Below are positions 9,750 through 17,640 of a stretch of 64,000 nucleotides of DNA, in pieces. A program made the translations under genes and the position numbers. Source of the DNA: Microglena sp. YARC (Eukaryota > Chlorophyta > Chlorophyceae > Chlamydomonadales > Chlamydomonadaceae); NCBI GenBank assembly GCA_022414725.1, contig CM039462.1, positions 15,818,268 to 15,882,267 on the forward strand, in the 5' to 3' direction. How positions within the stretch are numbered: the first letter of the stretch is position 1; the number at the start of each line of letters is the position of its first letter. The notes beneath the pieces were generated by a model that worked only from the letters and a program-made list of their open reading frames with translations, was not told where the DNA came from and ran no database searches.

Positions 9750-9847
9750 TGCCTACGGCCGCTGCGGCGATCGTTGCTGTATACGCCATACGGAACGGCA
9801 GAACATTCTTTTTAGGTGCCATCGACGTACGTCAGTCGAAGATCGAG

Positions 9848-9950
9848 TCTTGTTAGCTCAGTCGGGTGGCTGCTGGCTAGCCTTTGTTAGCTCCGATCGA
9901 GCTTTGTTAGCACAGTCGGGTGGTGCTGGTTAGCTTGTTCGCCCGATCGA
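9848..9950 (+). pseudogene. tandem 5' fragments of the tRNA-Ile-like sequence
   Basis: Three partial copies of the 5' half (CTTGTTAGCTCAGTCGGGTG and variants) begin near 9848, 9881 and 9901, separated by CCGATCGAGC. None has a T arm. They show serial duplication of the tRNA 5' half between two longer copies. Confidence 0.6.
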
Positions 9951-10024
9951 GCCTTGTTAGCTCAGTCGGGTTGAGCGTGGGGCTAATAACGCCAATGTCA
10001 CCGGTGTGAGACTGGTACGGGGCA
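9951..10024 (+). tRNA. second tRNA-Ile(AAU)-like copy, degenerate
   Basis: Also 74 nt. Loop CTAATAA has anticodon AAU, and the anticodon stem TGGGG/CGCCA is better paired than in the first copy. The D arm has diverged (TCGGGTTGAGC), and the T loop has changed from TTCGAGA to TGTGAGA, losing the invariant box B residues. Probably a pseudogene. Confidence 0.45.
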
Positions 10025-10417
10025 CGGACCTATGATAATTATGGTTATAACCATTGATGTGGCACGCTTGGATGTGGCTCGCTCGCACGCGCGCATGCAC
10101 AAGCTATATATTAAGTTTCGGCTCCCTTTGTATTGCACTCCAAACGCGCCAACCACGAGCCTTGCGACAAACCAGGATAGCGAACGCTCTCATTACGTAT
10201 ACTCCTCCAGCCTTCGTGCACATTGCCCTATGTTGCCAGCTAGGAACGGACGAGTCGGCGACCAGTGTTCGTCTCCGGTGTTCTCGACTCGTGGCTGTAC
10301 TAGTCCCCGACACTCCAACAAAGGAATGTCCACTCAGAATACGACTGGGCACACACTGGGATTCGGCCCCCAATCTCACAGGCCCAAACGAAGCTCAAAT
10401 CTACCACCACAAATTGT
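10025..10417. other. intergenic, no recognised feature
   Basis: A 14-bp perfect palindrome, ATGGTTATAACCAT, lies at 10041-10054. Overlapping open frames of about 150 codons occur in two plus-strand frames without recognisable domains or codon bias. Confidence 0.35.
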
Positions 10418-10575
10418 TAGGGAACGGCATTATGATATCATGCCATCATATCATGCCGGCAGTCTTTCTAGGCCTAAGTTACCATTTATGTACATAATCA
10501 TATGATGCAATGTGTATGATATCATGTGATATCATAATCGCCTTTGGTCAACATCATATGATATGCCAGTCCCTA
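10418..10575 (-). mobile_element. hAT-type MITE, copy B
   Basis: It runs from TAGGGAACGGCAT to GCCAGTCCCTA in the opposite orientation to copies A and C. The flanking 8-mers CAAATTGT (10410-10417) and CCAATTGT (10576-10583) match at seven of eight positions. This copy preserves the empty version of the site that was hit by retroposons in copy D. Confidence 0.8.
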
Positions 10576-10866
10576 CCAATTGTGATAGGGAGCTGTATGT
10601 AGTTGTAGGGAGGTGATAATTGTGCTGTTTGTGCAGCAGTTTGACTTGGCGAGGGATGCCAGACGTCCGTGACTGTGATGAGCTCAAGTAAAAAAAACAC
10701 TTTTGCCAATTTTCCCTGCGTCTGCGGTATTTCCCTCCTACGGTTTAAACTTCTTGGGTATGCAAAGGGTACTTACATACAACCTAGGCTCAAAAACGTC
10801 TTCAAATTCTCAAACACCAAAACTTCATAGTCAGCTAATAATCAGGGCTAGGAAATGGGATATGCT
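10576..10866. other. intergenic; fragment shared with 44350-44790
   Basis: TGTGATGAGCTCAAGTA (about 10674) and GCAAAGGGTACTTACATA (about 10761) both recur near 44353 and 44753. This is probably a remnant of the same non-LTR retrotransposon or a shared segmental duplicate. Confidence 0.4.
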
Positions 10867-11016
10867 TAGGGACCGGCATATTATATGATGTAAATCAAAG
10901 GCGAGTATGATATCATATAATGTCATACAAATAGCACCATATGAAATTGAATATAAATGGTAACTTAAGCCTATTCAGACTGCCGGCATCATATGATATC
11001 ATATTGCCGTTCCATA
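10867..11016 (+). mobile_element. hAT-type MITE, copy C
   Basis: It starts TAGGGACCGGCATAT and ends TTGCCGTTCCATA. The 8-bp flanks GATATGCT (10859-10866) and CATATGCT (11017-11024) match at seven of eight positions. The 150-bp length shows that the family has no coding capacity. Confidence 0.82.
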
Positions 11017-11400
11017 CATATGCTTGACTATGTCGTCCAACTTTGTCAAAATCTACATGTCACTGATGTAAGACCGCAAATGTATACAAAACTGAGTGTA
11101 AAACAATCAAGATGCACGCATGCAACAAACAGAATGCTAGATGGGGCTGAAAACATAAAACCAAACTCTTGAATGAGCACCATGTAGGACACTTCAACCT
11201 GTGCACTTAAAAAATACGTTAACATTCTTTGATAAAATCCACTACAAGGGGACTCCAAGATCTACATCTTGACACGCACCTATTTCTAGGATCTGCATCT
11301 TGAGACGCACCCAGTTATAGGATCTGCTTGTCATTTGAACAACCCAGACATGGTCCAATCTAACCCCTCACATTTCAGAGGGGTGACAGTTCAGAAGGTG
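11017..11400. other. intergenic; weak copy of the CAACTTTGTC repeat
   Basis: 11035-11110 resembles the repeat at 13821 and 14238 (CCAACTTTGTC, then ACATGT, then TAAGACC). The remainder has no recognised feature. Confidence 0.35.
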
Positions 11401-11590
11401 GACCGAACATATGCATACCTTGAGCCAGACACATGCATACCTTGAGCCGAAAGAGCCATACAAAGTGATCAGATTAATACTTGCCCCAACAGGCACGACG
11501 GGGGCGGGCAGGTATCAGTCGCCTAATTAGGCTTATAAATATAGGGTAAGCACATGCATCGCACGTATGCAAGTGCTAGCTAGCACCCAC
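11379..11590. repeat. duplicated 3' flank of the ubiquitin-fusion gene, with two 22-bp units
   Basis: 11379-11450 aligns with 19421-19475 (GTGACAGTTCAGAAGG versus GTGTCAGTGCAGAAGG). It contains two units of the ATGCATACCTTGAGC minisatellite that is expanded at the second locus. 11450-11590 aligns with 20060-20195, including CTTGCCCCAACAG and GGTAAGCACATGCAT. The gene's 3' flank was therefore duplicated together with the gene. Confidence 0.75.
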
Positions 11591-11664
11591 GTTCTCAAAG
11601 GTGATGTTGGTATACTCTGCTCACAAGTCCATCCGACTTCTCCTTCAACAGGTTGTGGGCCCAT

Positions 11665-11867
11665 ATCCCCGTTCAACGAATGGCTCAGTGGCAGAGCTCC
11701 TTGAACGACGAAGGTGCCGGGTTCGAATCCCCACGGGTGCGCCTTAGTGTTCGCGGTCGCTGTCAACCGCCATGGTAGCTTTGTCCAGGTCCAGCCCGTT
11801 CCCTACCGCCGTAAGACGAGGCTCCCTTAATACCACGACCCACCAGGTAGGTGTTATCATTACTTTA
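11665..11867 (+). mobile_element. tRNA-derived SINE, copy 1
   Basis: The head has pol III box A-like TGGCTCAGTGGCAGAGC (D stem GCTC/GAGC) and box B GGTTCGAATCC about 35 bp later. A unique body follows, ending GTGTTATCATTACTTT. It is flanked by TGGGCCCAT at 11656-11664 and 11868-11876. The tandem duplicate near 12010-12025 reads GGTTATGGGCCCAATCACAC with no insertion, giving an empty-site comparison. Anticodon and acceptor stems no longer pair, so it is not a tRNA gene. Confidence 0.75.
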
Positions 11868-11889
11868 TGGGCCCATCACGCATGGCATC

Positions 11890-11965
11890 TCAATCTCACC
11901 CGCTCAATCTGAGCACAAGGTGTACCATGGATTCATCCACAACGTTGTAATCAGCCAAGATCCTA
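11890..11965 (-). pseudogene. extra ubiquitin C-terminal tail, copy 3
   Basis: On the minus strand this reads [20 protein letters not shown] then stop, matching the last beta strands of a ubiquitin fold. It lies downstream of the gene at 12172-14822, separated by duplicated 3' flank, and has no rest of the fold. It is a partial tandem duplication of the 3' end, though use as an alternative last exon cannot be excluded. Confidence 0.6.
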
Positions 11966-12019
11966 TACTCTGCTTCCGACTCCATCCGACTTCTCCTTCA
12001 ACACTTCAATAGGTTATGG

Positions 12020-12105
12020 GCCCAATCACACCCTCTCAATCTGAGCACAAGGTTCACCTTGGATCCATTCACAACATTGTAATCAGCCAAGGTCCTGCCA
12101 TAGGT
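12020..12105 (-). pseudogene. extra ubiquitin C-terminal tail, copy 2
   Basis: The minus strand reads [18 protein letters not shown] followed by LRLRGCD. The LRLRG tail is closer to true ubiquitin than that of the gene itself, which ends LRQGGC. The unit is followed by the same AATTAGGCTTATRA 3' flank. With the copy at 11890 and the gene's own tail it makes three in tandem. Confidence 0.65.
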
Positions 12106-12171
12106 ATCAATCGCCTAATTAGGCTTATGAGTATAGGGTAAGCACATGCACCACACGTATGTAAGCGCCAG

Positions 12172-14382
12172 CTAGCACCCACCCTGTCTGAGCACAAGGT
12201 GTACCATGGATCCATTCACAACGTTGTAATCAGCCAAGGTCCTGCCATCCTCCAGATGTTTGCCCTTAAAGATGAGTCTTTGCTGATCTGAAGGAATACC
12301 TCCCACCACTTGTACCCTCCTCTTAATCATATCAATGGTGCTTGCTGTATGAGCATGTACGTTGTAGGTAGTTCCAGTAAGCATTTTAACAGAAAACACC
12401 AGCTCCTCTCCCCCACATACATTCATCTTCGTCTGAGATGTTTTGGAAACACGGCCATGCAATCTGCTTGTGGTTGCATCCCCCCGTGTCGTCGCATTGC
12501 CGGCCTCCAGCTTGCCCGCAGGCAGTAAAGCAGCCTCATGCCCCGCATCCTCGCGCCACAGGCTCCCGGCCTCCTCCTCGAACATGACTGCGTAGAGCTT
12601 GGTAGTCTTAGCAAGGCGCTTGTTGTGGTTGTCAATGTCCAGGGCGGTGTCTGGGTCGTGGGCAATGACCCCCATGCCTAGCTCCTCACACAAGCGCATG
12701 TAGAGGTGGGGGCGCAACATGTGTGCGTGCCAGACCTGAATCAGCATTGAATGAGCAGCAGAGGTTTCGATTATTATGACGTATAGGTTTATAACACCAC
12801 ACTGCAATGCTCTGCACTACATTACATGGTCGTGGGTTGGTATCTCTCACCAACCTTAAGTGCGCCTACTTTGCATATTGTAGGAGTGACACCACCATTC
12901 GAACTGAATCCTCCGTGTCGCTGGTTTGTGTTGGGAGACCCACCTCCTGGGGTGAAAGTCCTTCCTCACAACTTAAAAAAAAAAAAAAAAACTTAGCATA
13001 ACACCGGCATAACATTGCATTACGTTAAAAAGTTACGGTAGTTGGCCTCAAGTTGTTGTTCAATTATGGACAGTGTTTTCCTTTGAGCTACGAGCTGCAG
13101 CTTCTGGACAGCTCCTCAGTCTCTCTATCCAACCAAACCTGATGCAATCTACTACACCTGGACACTAACATCATCAGTAATCTACACCTGTTGGAATATC
13201 GGCGCACAGCCCAGTGGATGAGTCAGGGAGCTGCCTAGAAGCTGCTGCTCGTAGCTGAAAAAGAAAAACAATGATTATGGTGGTGATCCTGGGTTTTTAA
13301 TCTCATTATGCATACAGGTGCACTCCGAAAAAAAAAAAAAAAAATGTTTCCAGATGTTCTGATTGCCGGTAAAAATCGGCAAAGATGAGTAATTATTTCT
13401 TCAATTTGTTCAGTTGATTTTAGTATCTTTGATCTAATTCGAGCAGGGGGAATAATGATAACGCCTGGTGGGGCATGGTATTAAGGAAGCCCTGTCTTAC
13501 GCCGGTAGGGAACGGGCTGCTACTTTACCTGGACAAAGCTACCATGGCGGTTGACAGGAGCAGGGGGAAATGTTCAGAAAATAAAGGAGTTCTAGCAGTT
13601 CTGATAAGTTTTGCATGAAACCGCTTGATAACATGTTTTGCCACCTACCCGCTACATTACACATATTGTCTTCTTTCACGTAGAAAGCTTGTGGTAATTC
13701 CATTTAACACAATTACCTGGGCCAAAGCTGCTTTATATAGGTATACGTAGGGATAGCTATAATCAACAAGATATTATATGATATGATATAAATAAGATAA
13801 CCATCGAAAGAGTTTGATTGGAAACTTTGTCCAACTTTGTTTAAATCCACATGTAAGACCTCAAATGGATAGGGCTCGTTGAGAGGATCAATATACACCT
13901 TACGTTGACCCCATCAATATAATTGGTGAAGGAGATATGGGCCTCACAACCTTGGAAGTGTGTGTGTGTGTGTGTGTGTGTCGAAAGCGGCTCGAGTAGA
14001 GCTGACTGAATCTGTGCTTGTTTCTTACATCGAGTTAATGTGCTTAGGCAAAGCTCGAGAAGTGACCTCCACAGGTTCCAGGTCTCGAAGTGTAAAAGTT
14101 GGGCCAAACCAGAAACTCAATCTTTCCACCCCAAAGTCCGTGGGTACTTCGACACGCAACATAGCCCTAACACCATCTCCAAATTCTCAAATACAAAAAG
14201 CTTGCTAGGTCAGCTCGGAATCAGGGCTAGGAAAGGGGGTTTGATTGGCAACTTTGTCCAGCTTTGTTTAAATCCACATGTAAGACCTCAAATGGATAGG
14301 GCTCGTTGAGAGGATCACTAAACACCCTACGCTGACCCATCATTATAATTGGTGAAGGAGATATGGGCCTCACAACCTTGAA

Positions 14383-14478
<96 letters not shown>

Positions 14479-14822
14479 GGGGGGGGGGGGGTGGGGGGGG
14501 GGGGGGGGGGGGGGGGGGGGGATTAAAAAATCCGAGCTTAGGGCAGCTTGGGGTGTAGAAAAAACTTCCCAAGGCCACATCCTCTTCCGACTCGCACCTC
14601 GTCCACAATTCCTGAGGGAGCCAACATGGGGGGCATGCTTGCATCCTCCATGTAGGCCTTGAGCAGCAGGAAGCGAGCGTACTCGAATATGCGGTCCGTG
14701 TCGCTGCTGAGCTTGGGATGTGTCTCCCGCATGTACGCCCAAATAGCGTTGGCTTGCTGCCTCAGCTCGTCTGATAGGAGAGGTGACCCTGATGGCAGTA
14801 GTTGCCGACGGACTGATGCCAT
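12172..14822 (-). CDS. ubiquitin-fold fusion protein with WHxH (DUF1399/GRDP-like) region, gene 1
   Basis: Two exons are predicted. Exon 1 is 14822-14598 (75 residues, [10 protein letters not shown] to GIVDE, donor GTGCGAG) and exon 2 is 12735-12172 (187 residues, acceptor CTGATTCAG), giving 262 residues. The join reads [14 protein letters not shown] in phase 0. Residues about 76-140 show WHAHML, then Y, C, G and HDP, spacing that resembles the DUF1399/glycine-rich domain protein family; that assignment is from memory of the motif. Residues about 190-262 are a ubiquitin fold: [24 protein letters not shown] and LVLRQGGC. The ubiquitin K48 position is kept, K63 is replaced by Asn, and the C-terminus is GGC, so conjugation like ubiquitin would need trimming of one residue. 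The 1.86-kb intron holds two SINE-type insertions, a MITE-like element and a GT/poly-G tract. The paralogue at 20187-21628 has the same exon structure, and both 5' flanks share GGCCTCTAGCAATGCACGAA. Function is unknown; an adaptor or ubiquitin-like role is inference. Confidence 0.72.
12799..12997 (+). mobile_element. poly(A)-tailed SINE-like retroposon, copy 1
   Basis: This segment ends in A17 (12975-12991) plus six bases. It is flanked by perfect ATAACACC duplications at 12791-12798 and 12998-13005. It contains GGTTGGTATCTCTCACCAACC-type stem-loop sequence and CCACCTCCTGGGGTGAAAGT. A second copy lies in reverse at about 53687-53850. It sits in the intron of gene 1, about 60 bp from the acceptor. 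Confidence 0.75.
13086..13256. mobile_element. 171-bp MITE-like element with 30-bp terminal inverted repeats
   Basis: Left end AGCTACGAGCTGCAGCTTCT continues GGACAGCTCC. The right end, in reverse, is AGCTACGAGCAGCAGCTTCT continuing AGGCAGCTCC, 27-28 of 30 matching. No target duplication is obvious. A single related end (AGCTACAAGCACCAGCTTCT) stands alone at 23602-23631. It lies in the intron of gene 1. Confidence 0.65.
13453..13557 (-). mobile_element. tRNA-derived SINE, copy 2, 5'-truncated
   Basis: The reverse complement of this 105-bp segment aligns with the 3' half of the SINE at 11665-11867 (CAACCGCCATGGTAGCTTTG, then CCCGTTCCCTACC, then TTATCATTA). A perfect 12-bp duplication, GAGCAGGGGGAA, flanks it (13441-13452 and 13558-13569). 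The head with boxes A and B is missing, as expected of a truncated target-primed insertion. Confidence 0.82.
13821..14400. repeat. two direct copies of a roughly 160-bp intronic repeat
   Basis: GGAAACTTTGTCCAACTTTG to ACAACCTTGGAAGTGTGTGT (13821-13985) recurs at 14238-14400, each running into a (GT)n tract. Partial copies lie near 11035 and 15268. Between the two copies, AAAGTTGGGCCAAACCAGAA (about 14095) also recurs near 15221 and 22558 in the 5' flanks of the two ubiquitin-fusion genes. Confidence 0.75.
14388..14521. repeat. (GT)n microsatellite followed by poly-G
   Basis: About 88 bases of pure GT run into 16 G, one T and 29 G (14476-14521). This lies 77 bp inside the intron of gene 1, downstream of the exon 1 donor on the minus strand. 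The open frames of THTHTH and VCVCVC across it are artefacts. Confidence 0.93.
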
Positions 14823-15340
14823 ATTGACGTAAAAACGGGAGAATCTGGTAAAAGCACCCCACCAGCAAATGCAGGGCAGATGGGGGAGTCCGGCAGGCCT
14901 CTAGCAATGCACGAAAGGGTGAGAGCCTATGAAAGGAAAAGAAAAGCGGTACGCCAATTCGGCGTGATAAGGAAGCTGTCCAAAGGGGGTCCTATGAAGC
15001 TAGCGAGCGGGGAGGGGTTTGGAAGTGTTGTACATACGTGCCGCAGGAGCCCCGCCGCATGTGTACCGCATCGCCCCGCCGCATGTGTGCGGCATACGGT
15101 AGCGAGGGGCGAGGGGCGGCGAGCAGGGCTGCGAGGGTCGCGAGGGGTCGCAGACCTCGGTCGCAGACTGTGTAGCGTCGCAAGCTCAGTCGTAAGCCTA
15201 AACAATCGGGTGTATCGAAATCGAAAGTTGGGCCAAACCAGAAACTTAATCTTTCCTTCCTATCTGTGGTGTCCAACTTAGTCTAAAACCACATGTAAGA
15301 CCACACATGTATAGCGCTCGTTGAGAGGATCACTATGCAC
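14823..15340. promoter_or_regulatory. 5' flank of ubiquitin-fusion gene 1
   Basis: The first about 110 bp upstream of the ATG share blocks with the 5' flank of gene 2 (GTAAAAGCACCC, GCAAATGCAGGGCAG, GGCCTCTAGCAATGCACGAA), which suggests a conserved leader. Further up is a GC-rich stretch with repeated CCGCCGCATGTGT and GCGAGGGGYGAGGGGC, also echoed at 22380-22440. No TATA box was found. Confidence 0.45.
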
Positions 15341-16060
15341 CCTACGCGGCTACGCCTGGGCATTGGACCAGTCCCCAGTAATACCCCCGTATGGCTGTCG
15401 GGACGTCGGAACGTCGGCAGATCTGTCCCAGGCTTGTTCAGGACGCGGCGTCCTGCGTCGTAGACGCAACGTCGAAGGGTCCGTTGCGTCGCAATCGCAG
15501 ATTCAGTAGGTCGGTTGCGTCTCAGGACGCTTGCTGTGGGTCGGTTATGGACTTATCGGTCGGTTGCGTCTCAGGAAGCAGGTTATGAAATTGGTTGCGT
15601 CTCGGGACGCAGAGCTGGGGGTCCTCCTGAACAACCCTCATCTGGCATGTCAATAGCCGTTGGTCGGCCCGATAAGCAGGCTCGATACTGACGCGATATC
15701 GTGCTGTTTTTTCACATCTTGAAATCTTCACATCTTCACGTCTTCAAATTTCCCAAGAACGCCGGTCAAAATTGCCGGTTGATCTGACTGGCCTGAAATC
15801 TTTCCGACTCGTGTTCGATTCCCGTCGGGGGCGGATTACCTCTGAGGGCACTTTTTCGCGTACGTATCTCAGGGTTGCGGACTGTGGACGCGGCGTTTTC
15901 ATTTGTCGTTTCCCTCCTGTCCTGTGGACTCAGTCTAGATGATGGCCGACGCCGCATTTTGGTTACATTTCAGGTAACATTTGCGGCCCCAGCCGTGGCA
16001 CAACGGTGAGACTACCGTGAGACTACCGTGAGACTACCGTGAGACAACCCAGAGACTACC
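15341..16060. repeat. GC-rich region with TTGCGTCTCAGGACGC-type repeats
   Basis: Variants of GGTTGCGTCTCAGGACGC recur at about 15505, 15562 and 15594. Inverse-oriented relatives lie at 18660-18780 (CTGCGTCCTGAGACGCAA). 16007-16068 is a short array of the 11-mer GAGACTACCGT. A TTCGATTCCCGTCGGGGGCG box-B-like fragment at about 15812 may be the remains of a tRNA-like sequence, but no complete fold is present. Confidence 0.45.
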
Positions 16061-16066
16061 GTGAGA

Positions 16067-16396
16067 CTACCCCTGGCGATTCGAAGTAGCAACTGTAGCC
16101 TCGGGAGTTGCTGCACCTGCCTCCATGGAACTTCGGGAAGTCAGCGAGCTTATAAGTTCATTAGCCTTACAGGGCACCAAGTTGAATAATAATGCCATGC
16201 TACATTGATTCTTGACCCTCCCAATATTAAATTGAACGGATAAGTAAGCAACTGCTTGTGCATCCATCACCAAGGAGGCTGCCACTGCTGCTTGACGAAC
16301 ATTACACCACCCCCTGGGCCGACCTCCAGGGGACCCTCCAGGGCCCCCTACTATTTTCCATGCGCCTTCCTGAATTCCTCCTGATAATCCTGACAA
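16067..16396 (-). other. unassigned 109-codon open frame
   Basis: This is an uninterrupted frame with an Ala/Ser/Gly-rich but non-repetitive composition (for example MDAQAVAYLSVQFNIGRV). It is not part of any repeat seen in the window and could be an exon. No convincing donor or acceptor and no domain were recognised, so coding status is open. Confidence 0.2.
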
Positions 16397-16720
16397 TTAT
16401 TTGTTGTTGCCATGGCCATGCATGCCTAGAACTTTGTGGGATCCAAATTAGGATCTAGTAGCTACAGCCGTTGTGTGGGTCAAAATCAGATATGCACTCC
16501 ACCATGGGTAGGGCCTTCCAAAAAACTTGCTAGGCGGAGTTGGCCCAAACCTAGTACCATGTAGCAGGTGAGGTTACTTCTTTAAACAATGGGCTGATAT
16601 CATCATCATAACCTTTGTGTTTGCAGGGCTTAGGGTTGCAAACTTGCAATGAAAAAATAGTCCAGTTAGTGGGTATTCATGGATCCAAGCAATCAAGCAT
16701 ATATAATTTCGTAGGATTCG
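16397..16720. other. intergenic, no recognised feature
   Basis: The stretch between the open frame and MITE copy D has no repeats, tRNA-like folds or open frames of note. Confidence 0.35.
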
Positions 16721-16789
16721 GATATAACTAGGGAACGGCATTACGATATCATATGGTATCATGTCATCATTTGATATCATATGATGCAA

Positions 16790-17045
16790 ACCTCCCTCTC
16801 AGGTTTTGTCTTGCCAGCTGCATTGTGTCGGTGCTTCCCAACCGGGGTGAAAAAACCCCGTATTAAGCTGCACTGGCATAATGTGGCTACGGTGCCTGCC
16901 GTTCAGGCATCGGTGGCAATTCTTTTTACTGAGATGGCCCTACGGTGACTATAGCTATAGCTCCGGCTTACGCTATGGTGTCCTTAACTTCACGTCCTGT
17001 GAGTAACGGTTCTACACGGATGTAACAATTTCAATTTCAATTTCA
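16790..17045 (+). mobile_element. ATTTCA-tailed retroposon, longer copy
   Basis: This 256-bp insertion in MITE copy D is flanked by an 11-bp perfect duplication, ATATGATGCAA (16779-16789 and 17046-17056). Its 3' end is a CAATTTCAATTTCAATTTCA tail. The last about 110 bp match the shorter insert at 17116-17211. It has no open frame, so it is a SINE or the truncated 3' end of a LINE whose 3' end is a short tandem repeat. Confidence 0.8.
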
Positions 17046-17115
17046 ATATGATGCAAGCAGTCTTTCTAGGCCAAAGTTACCATGCATACCGGTATACAAT
17101 CTCAGATGATGCAAT

Positions 17116-17211
17116 GGTGACTACTGCTAGCTCTGGCTTACGCAGTGGTGTCCTTAACCTCACGTCCTGAGAGTGGCGCATTACTCGGATGTAACCATTT
17201 CAATTTCAATA
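17116..17211 (+). mobile_element. ATTTCA-tailed retroposon, 5'-truncated copy
   Basis: This 96-bp insertion is flanked by a perfect 14-bp duplication, TCAGATGATGCAAT (17102-17115 and 17212-17225). It corresponds to the 3' part of the insert at 16790-17045 (GGTGACTAYWGCTAGCTC, then GTGTCCTTAACYTCACGTCC, then TTTCAATTTCAA). Both inserts chose a GATGCAA site within the same MITE. Confidence 0.82.
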
Positions 17212-17312
17212 TCAGATGATGCAATATGTTTGATATCATATGATGTCATACTCACGATTGGTCAACACCATATGATATGCCGGTCCCTAAATATAACAGT
17301 CCAAGCTACGCA

Positions 17313-17620
17313 GGTCAAGGATATCAGAATACCATGCACGTCATTCAGCAATGAACCAAATCAGGGATTTGTTTACCCCTTATATTGGGATCGCTACTTT
17401 CGTTCCCGTTTTGGCCTAAAAGTTTTAACAGGCTGTCCCTGGAATAGGCATGAAACCAGAAAGCTAGAAACACCCACTTTCAGATTTAAAAAACAAATTC
17501 CTGAACCAAATCACCCAGATGACACAATTTGCTTCATACCTGACAGGCTCCTACCATTGTACCTTACATTCACCACCAAGAGGCAAGGACATTGGCAAGT
17601 GGTATGGCATGCCCCGTCTT
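17313..17620 (+). other. candidate coding exon, product unknown
   Basis: After a plausible acceptor (AGCTACGCAG) the frame stays open for about 110 codons with mixed, non-repetitive composition, including NQGFVYPLYWDRYFRSRFG and DDTICFIPDRLLPLYLTF. It begins just outside MITE copy D and is not a repeat seen elsewhere in the window. No domain is recognised, no clear donor was chosen, and no neighbouring exon was found. Confidence 0.3.
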
Positions 17621-17640
17621 GCCAACGGGTGACTACTTAG

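Larger units (their letters stand above)
16729..17289 (-). mobile_element. hAT-type MITE, copy D, carrying two nested retroposons
   Basis: The ends are TAGGGAACGGCATTACG and GCCGGTCCCTA. Flanking 8-mers GATATAAC (16721-16728) and AATATAAC (17290-17297) match at seven of eight. After removing the two inserts (16790-17045 and 17116-17211) and their duplications, the remainder aligns with copy B, including GCAGTCTTTCTAGGC and ATATGATGCAA. Confidence 0.85.

Noticed and set aside
11671..11745. Genuine tRNA gene at the SINE head
   Set aside because: Boxes A and B are present, but the acceptor and anticodon stems do not pair. Target duplications and a second truncated copy show it is a SINE.
12736..12807. 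[16 protein letters not shown] as the N-terminus of the ubiquitin-fusion protein
   Set aside because: It lies upstream of a strong acceptor conserved in both paralogues and is not conserved between them; it is intron sequence.
14227..14907. 226-codon minus frame across exon 1 of gene 1
   Set aside because: A read-through frame shifted relative to the ubiquitin-fusion exon, filled with HTHTH from the GT tract.
15780..15835. tRNA gene suggested by TTCGATTCCCG
   Set aside because: No matching 5' half or acceptor pairing was found; at most a fragment.
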